The notes under the pieces: model-generated
Databases searched by the model: none
Told to the model about the DNA's origin: nothing
Seen by the model: the letters and a program-made list of their open reading frames with translations, nothing else
Translations under genes and position numbers: made by a program
NCBI GenBank assembly: GCA_950295325.1
Contig: OX485809.1
Location: forward strand, 9,364,001 to 9,424,000
From: Polytrichum commune
Taxonomy: Eukaryota > Streptophyta > Polytrichopsida > Polytrichales > Polytrichaceae
Length of the DNA stretch: 60,000 nucleotides
Direction of reading: 5' to 3'
Shown: piece by piece, positions 33,364 through 46,000 of the stretch
How positions within the stretch are numbered: position 1 is the stretch's first letter
Layout of the letters: every line of letters begins with the position of its first letter

Positions 33364-34920
33364 AAACACTACTAGGAAATCGCCTTTAAGCACTTCTATC
33401 ATACACAACACAAAGACAATAGAAACATCAAATCACCTCAAGAACTACCACAAGTAAACATCTCCATCCAAGAATGTAACCTTGACAAAAATATCATAAC
33501 TGACACACCAAAGATACAAATCACAAACACAAAAGCCCAACTATATGACAAGAAGGGCACTCACATACACACTATTCCAACCACTATATTGAAACAGTTG
33601 TGGCAACAATATAATAGCTTCTAAAGAAAACAAATCTATATAAATCCTAGACTAAAAAACTTTTAAACAAATGTTATAGCATTATTTACAAAATACAAAG
33701 CCCATAGCCATAACCAAGAACCAAACATACAAACACAACAACATACAGACATCACTATACAACAACGCCTTGTAAAAGCTTTCACAATCTAGCACTTATA
33801 CTTCTCTTCCCCCATCACATGCCCAACATCTATACACTCATACAACTCACCAAATTCGAAAGACCAAAATGTTTGGCTCGAAAGGCCTCGCATTTAAAAA
33901 CAAATGGAAACACAAAGGCATAGAAAACATGCCAACAAAAGAACCAACAACACAAGCAATGCATTGGGCCATACTTACAACCCAAGAAGACCACAATAAC
34001 ATCACAATACTCATCATTCATGACCCCAAAGCACATGAAAACAAAATACCTTCCCAAATAAATGCACTGAGACATACACATAATAGCTCATCTACAACTA
34101 AACACGTTGACATACGAAACAACACTCAATTTAGAACCTCCAAAACCATCTCAACTTGACAAACTCACTGAAAAAATGCCACACATGTATATACTTTGCA
34201 TCTACAATAAGGTCTAATAATTCCCAATCCCAAACTTCCACATACAACTCAAGCACATACTTATGATCCAACTCAACTTACAAGGCCCATACACCCAAAA
34301 CCCAAGAACAACACCACCTCATACAAAAACCAATTCCAATACCAAATGGTAAAGAACATACACATACACATACACACCAATCACAATAAACAACCTTACC
34401 ATTACACTCCGAACAACACCTTGCCCTAAACTCGACATGCATAGATAGAATAAAACCCACGAGTACATTTACTACACCGATGGATCCTTTGCACCACCAG
34501 TTGTGAACAGCCATGGAGACAAAGCAAGGTATGGCATATATAATAAAGTCCTAAAGCTAACATTAAAATAATGCCTACGAAGACTCCAAAACATCCTAAG
34601 AGCATAACCAATAGTCATATACAAAACTATGAAATTAACACTACAAAGTAATGAACCCACAAACATATTCACAAACATTCTCAACTCACTATACCTCATA
34701 AACATACAAACCCATGAACCAACACTTAAAAATAACCACCCATATAAACTACTCCTTCAAGAAATAATGATGTTTTTACACCAACAAAAAAGTCCCCAAC
34801 ACATATCCAAAAATTTAGAGCCCATCTACACACCACTCATACACGACATCCAAAGGTTAGGATGATAAGTCCCCGAATCATAGTAATCGTTGCGGGTGCA
34901 AGAGGAACAATCCACAACAA
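33364..34920 (+). pseudogene. Non-LTR retrotransposon ORF segment on plus strand (with start of RNase H)
   Basis: An A/C-rich plus strand with decayed coding text. 33869-34159 is a 96-codon frame (MHWAILTTQEDHNNITILII). At 34462-34860 comes YIYYTDGSFAPPVVNSHGDK and KARYGIYNKVL, the first strand and catalytic Asp of an RNase H domain. LQNILRA follows, where the catalytic Glu would be next but a stop stands, then LNSLYLINIQTHEPTLKN. KFRAH near 34810-34835 marks the point where the minus-strand segment's RTHTRIS would follow. Instead the text jumps to IYTPLIHDIQ and then PRIIVIVAGARGTIH (to about 34920), downstream parts of the same ORF family (compare RGAIH in 4325-4757). No LTRs were seen. It is dead. 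Confidence 0.65.
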
Positions 34921-35067
34921 AATATAGGAAGTATTTGCAACAAATTTTTGTGCAAACTCCAAATGAAGCATAATTTTGGGTTTTAGCTTCAAGGTTCGAG
35001 CAACTGTATGATATACCTTATGATATAGAGAGAATAGATGGTTCACATATTCATGTTTAGGATCCAA

Positions 35068-35459
35068 CACGGGGAGGTCACTTCATTGTCAAGTTGACAC
35101 CACGTGCGGACAAAGTTTGCTACCCCTATATTACATGCCATATATAATTTTAAAATTTATGATATTTTTTCTACATATACATAACCATTGAGAGTATCTT
35201 TTGTATATTTCTTAGTAATTGTTTTAGTTCAATTCTGTGTCATTCTAGTTAGAAACGGTATGTTTTATGAAAAATACAAATCATCAAATTTAGTTACCAC
35301 TTTTAATTATGTCATAGGTACTGTGTATATCTACTCATGATAAAATTTTGATAAAATTTTGATAAAATTTTGACCCATTTTGGTGGTGCAACTTACCAAA
35401 ATAAGATTTTTTTTGGCCGCACGTGGTGCTCAACTTGACAATGGAGTGACCTCCCCGTG
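35068..35459. mobile_element. Long-TIR MITE, copy 1 (392 bp, TSD GGATCCAA)
   Basis: It begins CACGGGGAGGTCACTTCATT and ends in the inverse GTGACCTCCCCGTG; the inverted repeats extend about 45 bp, out to the CACGTGCGG/CCGCACGTG core. GGATCCAA (8 bp) stands on both sides (35060-35067 and 35460-35467), and the transposase reading frame rejoins across it (DP|DP). 8-bp duplications fit hAT-type insertion; the long TIRs are also seen in MULE-type MITEs, so the superfamily is open. No coding capacity. Confidence 0.88.
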
Positions 35460-35950
35460 GGATCCAATAATTAATGGAGAAGACTATTATTGTAGGAAGT
35501 CGTTCCATTTATTAGTTTTACAAGGAATTATCATACCAAATTGTATGATATCATATTATGAGTTTGGATGGGTAAAATATTTTTACGATTAGGTTGTTTT
35601 TCAAGCTACAAGGATTGGACAAGCATGTATAGAAGGAGAATTTGAGTTGTATAAACTTATAGGAGAGGATGCATATCCGATGAGGACATTGGATATGTTG
35701 TTTATTTAAGGATGGAAACATTGCATTATCTAGGAAGGAGACAAATTGGAATTTTATTCAATCTTCAACTGGAATGTGCGTAGAAAATACATTTGGTATT
35801 TTGAAAGGTAGATGGAGGTTGAGAATGAAGCGATTCAAGGTACTTTGGACGAATATGCCAGATATTATAGCAACATGCATAATTTTGCACAATTTAAGCA
35901 TTATAAACAATGAAGAAATTGAAGATGATTGGATTGTATAAGCAGAAACA

Positions 35951-36362
35951 CACAGGGAGGTCACTCCATTGTCAAGTTGAAAACCACATGCGAACAAAGT
36001 TTGCTACCCCTATATTATATGCCATAGATAATTTTTAAAATTATGATATTTTTTCTGTATATACATATCCATTGATAATATCTTTTGTATATTTTTTTGA
36101 AATTTTTGGTCATCTCCATTTTTTCTAGTAATTTGTTTAGTTCAATTCTGCGTCATTCTAGTTAGAAACGGTATGTTTTCTAGAAAAAACAAATTATCAA
36201 ATTTGGTTATCAATTTTTATTATGTAATAGATACCATGTATATTTACTCATAATTTTTTTTTGATAAAATTTTGACTCATTTTGTTGATGCAACTTAGAA
36301 AAAATAGATTTTTTTTGTTCGCACGTGGTTTTCAACTTGACAATGGAGTGACCTCCCCGTGA
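35951..36362. mobile_element. Long-TIR MITE, copy 2 (412 bp)
   Basis: Its TIRs CACAGGGAGGTCACTCCATT and AATGGAGTGACCTCCCCGTG match copy 1 with few changes, and the interior is similar (GTTTGCTACCCCTATATTA, CATTCTAGTTAGAAACGGTA). The flanks CAGAAACA and AGAAAACT are only partly alike, so the target duplication has decayed or the ends shifted. It lies near the 3' end of the PIF transposase coding region, which resumes after it. Confidence 0.85.
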
Positions 36363-36440
36363 GAAAACTAACTAACTAAAAGAGTTATTAAGGAAAAATT
36401 ACGAGATGGCAGTGAACTATGGGGATAAAATATTGGAATT

Positions 36441-37540
36441 GTTGAAGTGAAATGAAAGATTCTAGCTATAGAAGATGCTCAAAATGCAAATGATACATAA
36501 CTTATTGGCAAAAGGTCTGTGATAGCACAAAATACAATTTGTTTTTGGTATTCCAAATACAAATAATGATAGTGACACTAATACAATGTAATATATTAAG
36601 TATAATTTATTTAGGCGACCAACAAAGTTTCCGTTCATGCTCTTCAATTTTTTTTGTAGATTCTTGGAATGATGCAAAAAAAACTCCAAAATCACCAACA
36701 ACATGTTCTAATAGACTTTTAATGTATTTAATTTTTCTTTTCTTATGATCTAGCTATTGTTGGTGTTGTAAATGTAGTTATTTGATATAATATAGGTCTT
36801 AATGGAATAACATATTCTTGAAATGATTATGTGGCATTTGTTAGAATATGATTATGCACATTTACTATGATTCCATGCCATTTATTTATTTTCTTAAATC
36901 ACTTATATCTTTATTTATTATATGATCTAAAAACTTCATTTGCCCTCTTGTGAGACATGTATTATTTGAGGATACTTTTGTGTGAATTTTTTCATGAAAA
37001 TAAAAATTAATTAAAACATTTGATTGCAGTTATTAAATGAATTTGTAATTTGATTGAAATGCTAATGCTTACATGAAAAAAGAGTGTAGAAAAAAGTTGA
37101 AATGTTAGAAAAAGTTGGAATGTAAAAACATGGTTGCAATGTAACTACACAATTCTTTTTTATAAAAAAAATTCTCTGCAAAATAATAATTCTCTATAAA
37201 AATATAGTTCCTCTACAAATATATAGTTACTTTGCAAAAAGATAGTTCATATGTAAAAACGTAGTTGCATTGTAAGTACATAATAAACATAAAATCAACA
37301 TGTATGGACAAAGTATATGCAAATGGACTAGTGGTTTTACGAAGTGGACAGTAAAGTTTTGAGTTGAACTGACATGGGCTTAAGATCTCATGCACGCATA
37401 AGATGACATAGATAATAAATGATTATTGAAGCTCATTCTTTATTCTATTCTCGTCTTGTCTCGTCTCATGCGCACGTGGGGCTTCGAACCCACGTCGGTT
37501 CAAATTAAAATTTTACCATCCATTTTGTATAACTACTAGT
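36441..37540. other. No gene recognised; tRNA-like B box on minus strand near 37475
   Basis: AT-rich with many stops. At 37465-37490 the minus strand reads GGGTTCGAAGCCCCACG, a good B-box/T-arm, followed by GAGACGAGACAAGACGAGAA. No matching A box was found, so it is either a SINE tail fragment or chance. Confidence 0.35.
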
Positions 37541-37561
37541 TCATTTGTATATATTTCGTCC

Positions 37562-37563
<2 letters not shown>

Positions 37564-37595
<32 letters not shown>
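37564..37595. repeat. (CT)n microsatellite
   Basis: An uninterrupted CT dinucleotide run of about 30 bp. The Ser/Leu repeat frame across it is a translation of the run. Confidence 0.9.
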
Positions 37596-37599
37596 ATGT

Positions 37600-39790
37600 A
37601 TTTACATTACAATTTTGATTTTTACGGCCTCATCATACTGCCCATATACGTTTATATTCTATCTCATACCTTTGCATTCAACTTCATTTCAACCTTATTT
37701 TTTACAAAAACACTCATATTTTTTTAAATTTATATATGTTAAAAAATCTGGTTTATTTGTTTGTCTTTTAGCAAATTTCTTGTTCATTTCACCTTGAATA
37801 ACAATTAGGTCATAAATATTTAAATATATCAATTTTATTGTTTTTAATTATATATATATACACACACATATACATTTAGAGTCCTTATGCTCTATAATAT
37901 TTTTCTTGGTTTAATTTTTTTATTGATTATCTTCCCTTCTTTTCATGTATATGTTGTTGTTGTTGTTGTCACTTCTTCAAATCCTTGGAAGATGCCAACC
38001 CATGAGATTTCTTCAATTATTTTTTTTGCAAAAATAAAAAAGTGATATAATTGGTGGAGGGCGAAATGCACTAGAAGAAGAGGGGAGCAGATTAGCATCA
38101 TGCAACTTTGAGAAATCGACGATTCATTGCAATTGAGAATTGAAGCTACCATTTCTTACATCCGTTATGACGTATGTAACCGTGCTTCTTGTGAATCTAT
38201 ACGTGACTCCTTACTAGCAGTATATCCTTTTATGATTGCAAAAATTAAAAATTAAAAAATCACTTATTACCAAACAACTATGTTACAACATAGTTAGAAG
38301 AAAAATGAGAACTTGCTGAGAACAACATCTTTATATAATGGTTTTAGGTGTTTTAACATTTTAGTGGTTTAATGTAATTTAACGTTATACTAGTTTTACA
38401 TAATTTAAGGTTCTATATGTTTAATGTAATTTAATGTTTCTTTAGTTAAATGTAATTTAATGTTTGATTGGTTTTGGGTAATTTAAGGTTTTATTGGTCT
38501 TTTGGATTTAGTCGTTATACTTGTTTTTTGAAATACAACGTTATTGTAATAAAGGGGAGCCGCCATATCATCTACAACCCCCCCCACCCAAAAATATATA
38601 TCATTAAAAATATATCATAACGGCATTTCTCTGCCATGGGCCCCTACCTATTTCTACCATACCACCTCTCTTGCCTCTCTTACCAAAACCCATTGAACCA
38701 TGTCAGTGCACTTTGTAGGCCATAAAATGTGTCTTTTGGGGACCTCGACCTCCATGATCACTTTGCCATTTTTTCCTTGGTGTAAACCAAAGTGGTCATG
38801 GGATGAGTTCAACATCCAATCAACACTCTTACAATGCCCTGGGATGACTTGATGATCCATGGTGTAAAGCGGCCCTTACTTGCACAACCTCCAACATACC
38901 CTTTAATCACCATGGTCCCCAGGACCAAAGTTCCTCAAATCATAAATGACTTGTGTGGGTATTGGTTCTTCGTCCTAGTCATTATAGAAGTTGGTAATTT
39001 GGGCAGGTTATGGTTGCAGAAATATTGGGCAACATTAAGGACCTTAGGGCAACAAATCCGGGCTTGGACCTATATGACTCTCAAGGGTTCAATAAAGGGT
39101 TAACGTTTCTGATCTTATTGCATAAGCACACACAATTCAGAATTTTTTGAATTTTACGTTAGTCCACTTCGTTGGCATGCGAATCATGATAATCTATTAG
39201 GATTTAATCCTGGAGAGATTGTAGCAAATAAAAAACAAAAATGTTGAAAAGAATGGATAAAGGTTGACTTACTTTATCTTATATGTTGGTCCCTTCTTTC
39301 TCCACATGGAAGTGCCCAATCAACAAAATGCTTGAAAGTAAATACTGATGAAAATTTTGCCAATGTCAATGAACTTTATGTCTCTTTGCAGATTCGACTG
39401 GCACATGGAAATGTGCTTTTAAATGATCTCTCAAAAGTGGGCAACAAGCATTTGGAGTCTGAAGGTGCATCTTGTCTTTGATGTGTTATTTGGAAACTAT
39501 CCAGTTTCAACCAACATTTCATATATAGATATGTTAGATCCACCTCCCTGGAGACTTACAAAATGTTCTCAAACTCTTCATATGTTCCTAAGGAAAAATG
39601 ATCAAATTATGAACTAAACTCTAATGAAACCAATAATAGGAGAAAAAAACTCTTTGATCATGTGTTTATTTATTATTTATAATCCCTAACATGGGAGCGG
39701 CAAGTGTTACAAGAATAGAAAATTTTATGAAACTCGGATTTTCTCTTGTGGCCTTTTAAGGAGAACTTTGCAGTTTTATGAGCCTTTTGG
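37600..39790. other. No gene recognised; intergenic sequence upstream of the helicase
   Basis: AT-rich to 38560, then a poly-C patch (38577-38586) and a region of mixed composition (38620-39110) with short frames on both strands that I cannot assign. 39120-39790 precedes the helicase gene and should hold its promoter. Confidence 0.4.
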
Positions 39791-39810
39791 CTCACTGGCT
39801 TGACGACCTT

Positions 39811-39838
39811 AGAGTTAGGGTTAGGGTTAGGGTTTGGG
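39811..39838. promoter_or_regulatory. Telo-box-like repeat in the helicase promoter/5' UTR
   Basis: The plus strand carries GTTAGGGTTAGGGTTAGGGT then TTGGGG, so the minus strand has (AACCCTA)-like telomere-type repeats ending in the AAACCCTAA telo box. Telo boxes are enriched in promoters of plant ribosome-biogenesis and translation genes, which fits the DRS1-type helicase whose ATG is 163 bp downstream. The repeats run TTAGGG rather than the usual plant TTTAGGG, except the last. Confidence 0.6.
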
Positions 39839-40000
39839 GTTTTGCAATCTCTCACATTCTCGCTTCTCTTGGAGTCCCCTGCTTCTCCGTCCTCTGTCTG
39901 GCTTTGCATTCTTGTTTGTTGTGACTACCTCTCGTCGAAGAGCGCTGCAAACGCTTATGGAGTTCGTGCACACAGGGCAGTGCTTGTGAACGGAAGCAAC

Positions 40001-43000
40001 ATGAATAAAGAATTTGTGTTCGAGATTGACGCCGATGAGGTGGTTAAACAAACGCAGTCGCCATGGGAGTTCTCTGGCTACTCGGCTACCATGAACGAGG
40101 AGCATTCCGAGCGCAACACTACCTCTATTGATCACAAAATCAATGCCGTGATTAATAAAATTGCGAAGAAGTACGTGGAAGATGATGACATTCAACATAC
40201 AGAGGAGTTGGACGAAGACGACGGAAGTGAAGTGTCTGACGGAGAAGAAGCAGTGCAGGGCGATGATGATGAAGATTCCGATGATGGAGAAGCAGAGCAC
40301 ATCGAGGAGGTGTCTGAGGATGGAGAAGAATCAGAGCACAGTGACGACGAAGAGTCCGGCGGAGAAGAAGTAGAGCAGAGTGATGATGAAGAGTCTAATG
40401 GAGAAGCAGAGCAGAGTGATGGCCCTCAAATCCCACGACGCTCATCTTCTAAGGTAATTGGGCCTTAATTGGACACCTTTCTCTCTGCATTCACTTCTCT
40501 TAAGACATGAAAGACGCAATTAGCACGAGATGATTAGCAAATCCAAGTCGTGCCCGAAGCAATTTTCCTCATAATTTATGGAGCTCATATGGATATCTTA
40601 TTCATTACCAAAGTGAAGATTCTTGTGCTCATTAAATGGTTGTGCAGGTCCCCCCATTAAATTATGTTGATTATTGAGCCTACAATGGTTAACAAGTTAC
40701 TGCAATCTCTTACTCACATGATGTCGTCTTGGTGTCCGTTCTTAAGTCTACACTTAACCGCACACCACTCAAATATAAGTGTCCACTAGGGGGTGTTGGA
40801 TTAACACCGGTTTGTCTTATTGTGGGTTCTAAGGACATGAATTAAACCCCTACCATGAGTATAATTGATTGTTCTGACTTAGAATTATGCGATCCAGGTA
40901 ACGGTGAATAACCGCATTTTAAAATGCTGTATACATATCGGGCAGACTTCATCTAACATTATACCTAGCTCATAGTCCAAATTTTAATGTAAAACTAATT
41001 CTATACAAATTAAGTGGGTTGAGTCCCGTACTTCTCTCGCCTCTCTGTTTCTAGTTTATATGTAAACTCATCGTAGTCTCCAAATCCTAGTGAAGATATT
41101 TTGCATGTTTCACTGAAGGTTCCAGTGGTTTGCTTCATTGCAGTCAAAGGTTCGTGTTGAGGATGTGCACGCTGAAAATGAGAAACAGAAGTCAAGCAAT
41201 TTTTTCTCATCTTCAGAAGGTGCTTCATTTAGTGCAAGATCTTTTGGAGAACTGAACCTTTCTCGGCCTTTGTGTCATGCTTGTGAGGCTTTGGGGTACA
41301 AGCAACCGACTCCTATCCAGGTGTGCTTCAACATCTCTTCTTCCGATAGAGAAACTGTTTCATGGTCTACAATGTTCAGTATTTACAGATTTGGCTACTG
41401 GATACGTAAGGTAGAAGGCATAGTCTTGTGTTACTTTCCTCAGAAGAACGGGGTGTGATTTTTGGAGAGCATAAGAAAGCGCTTTATCTGTTAATTATTT
41501 CTTTTGCCACATTTTGGCTGTTGTTTTGGCAGGCAGCTTGCATACCCTTAGCGCTGACTGGGCGTGACATCTGTGGTAGTGCAGTAACTGGTTCTGGGAA
41601 AGTGAGTATTCACCAGTCTTGCTAGAAAATAGTATTGTGAAATGATTGATGTTTGAGTTTGAGATCTCATGCTAGTTCATTGACCTAGTTGTTTAACCTC
41701 ATTGCATGTAAGATGCAATTATTTTGGACCCATTCACCTTTAGATGCTTGAGACCCTGAAAGGGCTTTTTGTATATGTTTATTATTACAAATGTGTATTA
41801 CTATACTGGCCAATCATGACCCTGACTTTATCCATTGAGTCAGTTATGCTCTTCCGATAAGTGTAAGGCACACATTTACACCAAATCCTGATCCACAGGA
41901 TGGAGAGTGTGAATTTGCTCAGTAGATGTGGTATATTTGGTCACCGTTTCACATATGACAACGTTTTTCCGTAAAATGTTGTGCTAAATTTTGGTTCAAA
42001 GCATTTAAATCGTTTAGAGAAGATTTAAAAAAGTTATCGAAAGTGGTTTCTTCACATCACAAGAGTGAATACACCTGCCAACTTAATGGATATCATGGTT
42101 AGGTCGAGTTCTAGAAAAGCTCATCAAGTAGTACAATGTAGATTATCTTACCTGGCAAAAGAGTATTCCTGGTCATCCCAACATCCAGGAGGTGCAATCC
42201 ATAACATTGCACTGATTTTTCTTGCAGACTGGAGCTTTTGCTTTGCCTATGTTGGAAAGATTACTCTATCGGCCACGACGCATACCTGCTATTCGATGTT
42301 TGATTCTAACACCAACCAGAGAGCTGGCAGTCCAGTAAGTATGAAATTAATGTTACATGTAGTTTTTTTGCTTTGGTTCATTTTGAGACTCTCATACCAT
42401 TGATCTTCTGTGTCTGTATGCAAGTGTCTTGTACTCTCCTGAACCGTCATACTACCGATGTTGTAAATTGTCTGTGATTTGTGTGTCTGCACTGGTTTTA
42501 AGTTGGACCGCAGTGTTGTTGAAGAGGCAGTGATGATCTTACCAGGCTTCTTTGTCCTTGTTTTAACAGGGTGCATAGTATGGTGCAAAAGTTGGCCCAG
42601 TTTACAGATATTACATCTTGCCTCGTAGTTGGCGGCCTTTCAAGCAAGGTGTGTGGCACTTCTACCTATTCTCTGAAGGATCAAGTAGCCTTGCCATACT
42701 GGAGAAAGCTCATAGCCATTGATCACATCCATGAAAGTCATAGGAATATGGCGTGGTTGAATGTTTTTTGAATGTGTATATGCAATTTGTGATCTGAACT
42801 TGGAATGGATTGTGTGGTGATATACAATCAATGGCAGGTTCAAGAAGTTGCTCTACGGGCACGACCAGATATCGTAGTAGCTACACCAGGGCGCATGATT
42901 GACCATTTGCAAAATTCTATGTCTGTTGGACTGGAGGATCTTTCCATACTTGTGCTAGATGAGGCTGATCGTCTTCTTGAGCTTGGGTTCAGCAAAGAAG

Positions 43001-46000
43001 TCCATGAGCTGGTCAGTAACTAGGCATTGGACACTGTTGATTTAATATGTGAGAATATGCTGGTTCATTTTACCTTGGTACCCATTTTGTCTCAAATTGG
43101 CATTTAATAATCAGTATGGTTTTTGGTTCCAATAAACTGTGTTCCTTCTGGGCTGTTAATAATTGCATCCATGCTAATCTTTTGTCATGTTGTTTTCCAG
43201 GTGCGTCAATGCCCTAAGAGGAGGCAAACTATGTTGTTCTCTGCAACTATGACAGAGGAGGTTGCTAACCTCATTCAGCTCTCCCTTAATTGTCCTGTAC
43301 GTCTTTCTGCTGATCCGTCAACAAAGCGGCCGACAACTTTATCTGAAGAGTATGGCAATTAAATCTCGCCCATTTACCCTGTGACATGTAGTTCATGTGT
43401 TCTGTGGTCACTGTATTTACTGAGTGATCCATATGTGTAGATATTGCAACAATCTTCTTATTGTCATGACCATCATAATTAGCTCTTTGAGGTATGATTA
43501 ATTTTCTGTGAGTTCTGAATATCATTCCATGATGACACGCTTTTAGTAGGTGTTCTGACATAATGAGGAGTTTTCTTATTCTTTTCAGGGTTGTGAAAAT
43601 TCGGCCAGCTCTTGAAGGGGATAAGGAGGCTTTTCTGTTATCCTTGTGTGTGCGAACTTTCAAAGAGAAAGTGATTATCTTCAGGTCAGTTGCCTCATTA
43701 TCTCCTTGGCTGATTTCTATGAAGTGCTCTATGGATGGCTTGAAGAGCAACTGTTCTGCTGGTTACATTTGTTTTGTGCAAATACCAGCCGGAAATTATG
43801 CAATTATCCTTTCATACTCTCAACAATCATGTGGCTGTCATTAATAGCTAGTAGCACATCAATATTGCATTCTGTGGCTGTAGTCCTCATGCATGTCCCA
43901 GTAGGACAGTCAAGCAGTTCGATTGATTGTATTGCATTTCCTACATGAACAGTGGCACAAAGGTGGAAGCTCATCGGTTGAAGATTCTTTTTGGACTTTC
44001 GGGATTGAAGGCAGCTGAGCTGCATGGAAATCTCACTCAGGCCATGCGCCTTGATGTATGCCACACTCTTCTGCCCTGTATCACTGTTTGATTCATCACA
44101 GGCAATAGTGTTGCTCTTCGAATCCTTTCTACTTCAATTTGAAACATTGAAACTAGTCCCAAGAGTAATTATCAAATATGCAAAGTAGCTGGAGTAGAGA
44201 TTAGAACATATGATTGGAATGATAAAATGTGCTACTTATATAAGGAAAGTTCTTGAAATACTGGCAAAACTTGTAATATAGAACTGGAAAAATAGAACTA
44301 ACTGCAAATTAAGGCTTTTTACACTCAATAATCCATACAAAGCTAATTAAATGAATATACGTGGAACTTTGTCATAAACCTGGATCTAAGTTAGCAGAAT
44401 TTGTTGCAATTTCAAGTGACCAAACAATCATATATTGCAAAGGGTGATATTATGCAGTAAAGCATTTCTCATTAAGCATGTTCTCGTGTTTTTACCTGAT
44501 GCTCACTTGATATCAATACGTATTCTGAATTGGAATTTTTTTACATGTATTTACACCTTGAAAAGTTAACTTATCTGCAGGATCTTGCTTGGAATTTTAC
44601 AAATTTTGTTCTTTGGCCCATCTTTGTTCTATTGAGTTAGTCAAGGAACTTTTGAGGGTCATCTTAGATCAGTCATTGATTTTAGGGCAACTATAGATTA
44701 ATCTACTAACTTCAAAGATGATTAGCAACCAATCACCTTTATGTACAAACTGGTGTTTATGCTTCTGTTTTGGACCCATTTTGAAACCAGCAGTTTAAGA
44801 ACCTGTCTTTGTTTCTTAGTGATTTTCATTGTTGAGTGAATGTACACTATTGTGAGACATCTTAATGGATTAAACTGATACTATGTTTCTTGATCCTTAT
44901 TGTGTGATCCTTTGTGCTTATACCAGGCATTGGAGTCATTTCGGAAGCAAGAGGTGGATTTTTTGATTGCAACAGATGTTGCGGCCCGTGTAAGTGGAAT
45001 AATGGTCTATTTGGTGATGTGATAAACAGTTTTTGAACAATTGTATAAATTTTTACAGTAGAGTCTGTAGATTGTGGTTATGCATGTCGGTATAGTAGCT
45101 CTAATCTGACTTCGACAGTGAAATCTTACAAATTGTGTTGATTTTTGTGGTCAGGGCCTTGACATTGTAGGTGTGGAGACTGTTATTAATTATCACTGTC
45201 CCAATGACATTACTATGTGAGTACTGATAACAAATATTGCATCATTTGAGTCTTTCTTATGTATACTATTTGACTTGCTGCATGTCTAAGTAGGAAATGA
45301 GTTCTGGCACCACAATATTATTGTGGTCTTTGCAGATTGGACATATATATTGCATCCCACTACTTACAGCTATTTTGAATGAAGACTTGGAATTATTATT
45401 CAGCCTTGTGCAAAATTCTTATTTGGGATTGCAATATTCTTTGGATTGCTTATTTGCAAAGTTCATCATTGAAACAAGATTCAGCATATGTTGCCGACAT
45501 CCGAAGTGTGTTGGGGTGCTTGCAGTTATGTGCATAGAGTTGGTCGAACAGCCAGAGCTGGACGCAAAGGATGTGCTGTAACATTTGTCACAGAGAGGGA
45601 GCGATCCCTTCTTAGAGCTATTGTAAGTAGTCACCCCTGTCGTGGTGCCTGAGTTTAGATGGTTCAGGGTTTTTTCTGTTTTCTTGGTGGTTGATAAATC
45701 ACTTCACATTCTTATATATTTTTGGATTTTGTCAGGCTAAGAAAGCTGGCTCAAAGCTACAAAGTAGACAAGTTGCCCCTGCTGCAGTTTATAAATGGAG
45801 AACAAAGATAGAGGAAATGGAAGATGGTGTAAGAGATGTAATGCAGGCTGAGAGGTACAAAGATTGACCTATTGTCATTTGCTTTTATAATGTATCTAGC
45901 CTCTTGGAGTCTGCTGTCAAGAAATTAGTCTGCCAATACCACCAGTGTGCATTTTATCATTCATATTCTTCTGTCAATGAAAATACAGGGAGGAGCGGGC

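Larger units (their letters stand above)
34921..36440 (+). pseudogene. PIF/Harbinger transposase pseudogene interrupted by two MITEs
   Basis: Coding blocks in order: FVQTPNEA, FWVLASRFEQLYDIPYDIER, IDGSHIHV (34945-35060); after MITE 1, DPIINGEDYYCRKSFHLLVL and QGIIIPNCMI (35460-35590), then VFQATRIGQACIEGEFELYK and LIGEDAYPMR (35592-35700). Next come NFIQSS-TGMCVENTFGILKGRWRLRMKRFK and ATCIILHNLSIINNEEIEDDWIV (35750-35940). After MITE 2, LTKRVIKEKLRDGSELWG (36370-36425). IDGSHI carries the first catalytic Asp of the DDE domain, and ENTFGILKGRWR matches the conserved E-box region of HARBI1-like proteins. In-frame stops and frameshifts show decay besides the insertions. The Myb-like partner ORF of PIF elements was not found nearby. 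Confidence 0.82.

Noticed and set aside
32643-34920. Simple twin-priming explanation of the inverted retroelement segment
   Set aside because: The plus segment also contains later ORF parts (PRIIVIVAGARGTIH) after the breakpoint, which plain twin priming would not leave on that strand.
39800-40000. Start of the helicase at the ATG at 39800
   Set aside because: It would add 67 residues translated partly from the telo-box repeat; the ATG at 40001 leads directly into the acidic conserved-looking N-terminus.
43286-43750. 154-codon minus-strand frame
   Set aside because: It is antisense to helicase exons 7-8 and intron, with no domain of its own.
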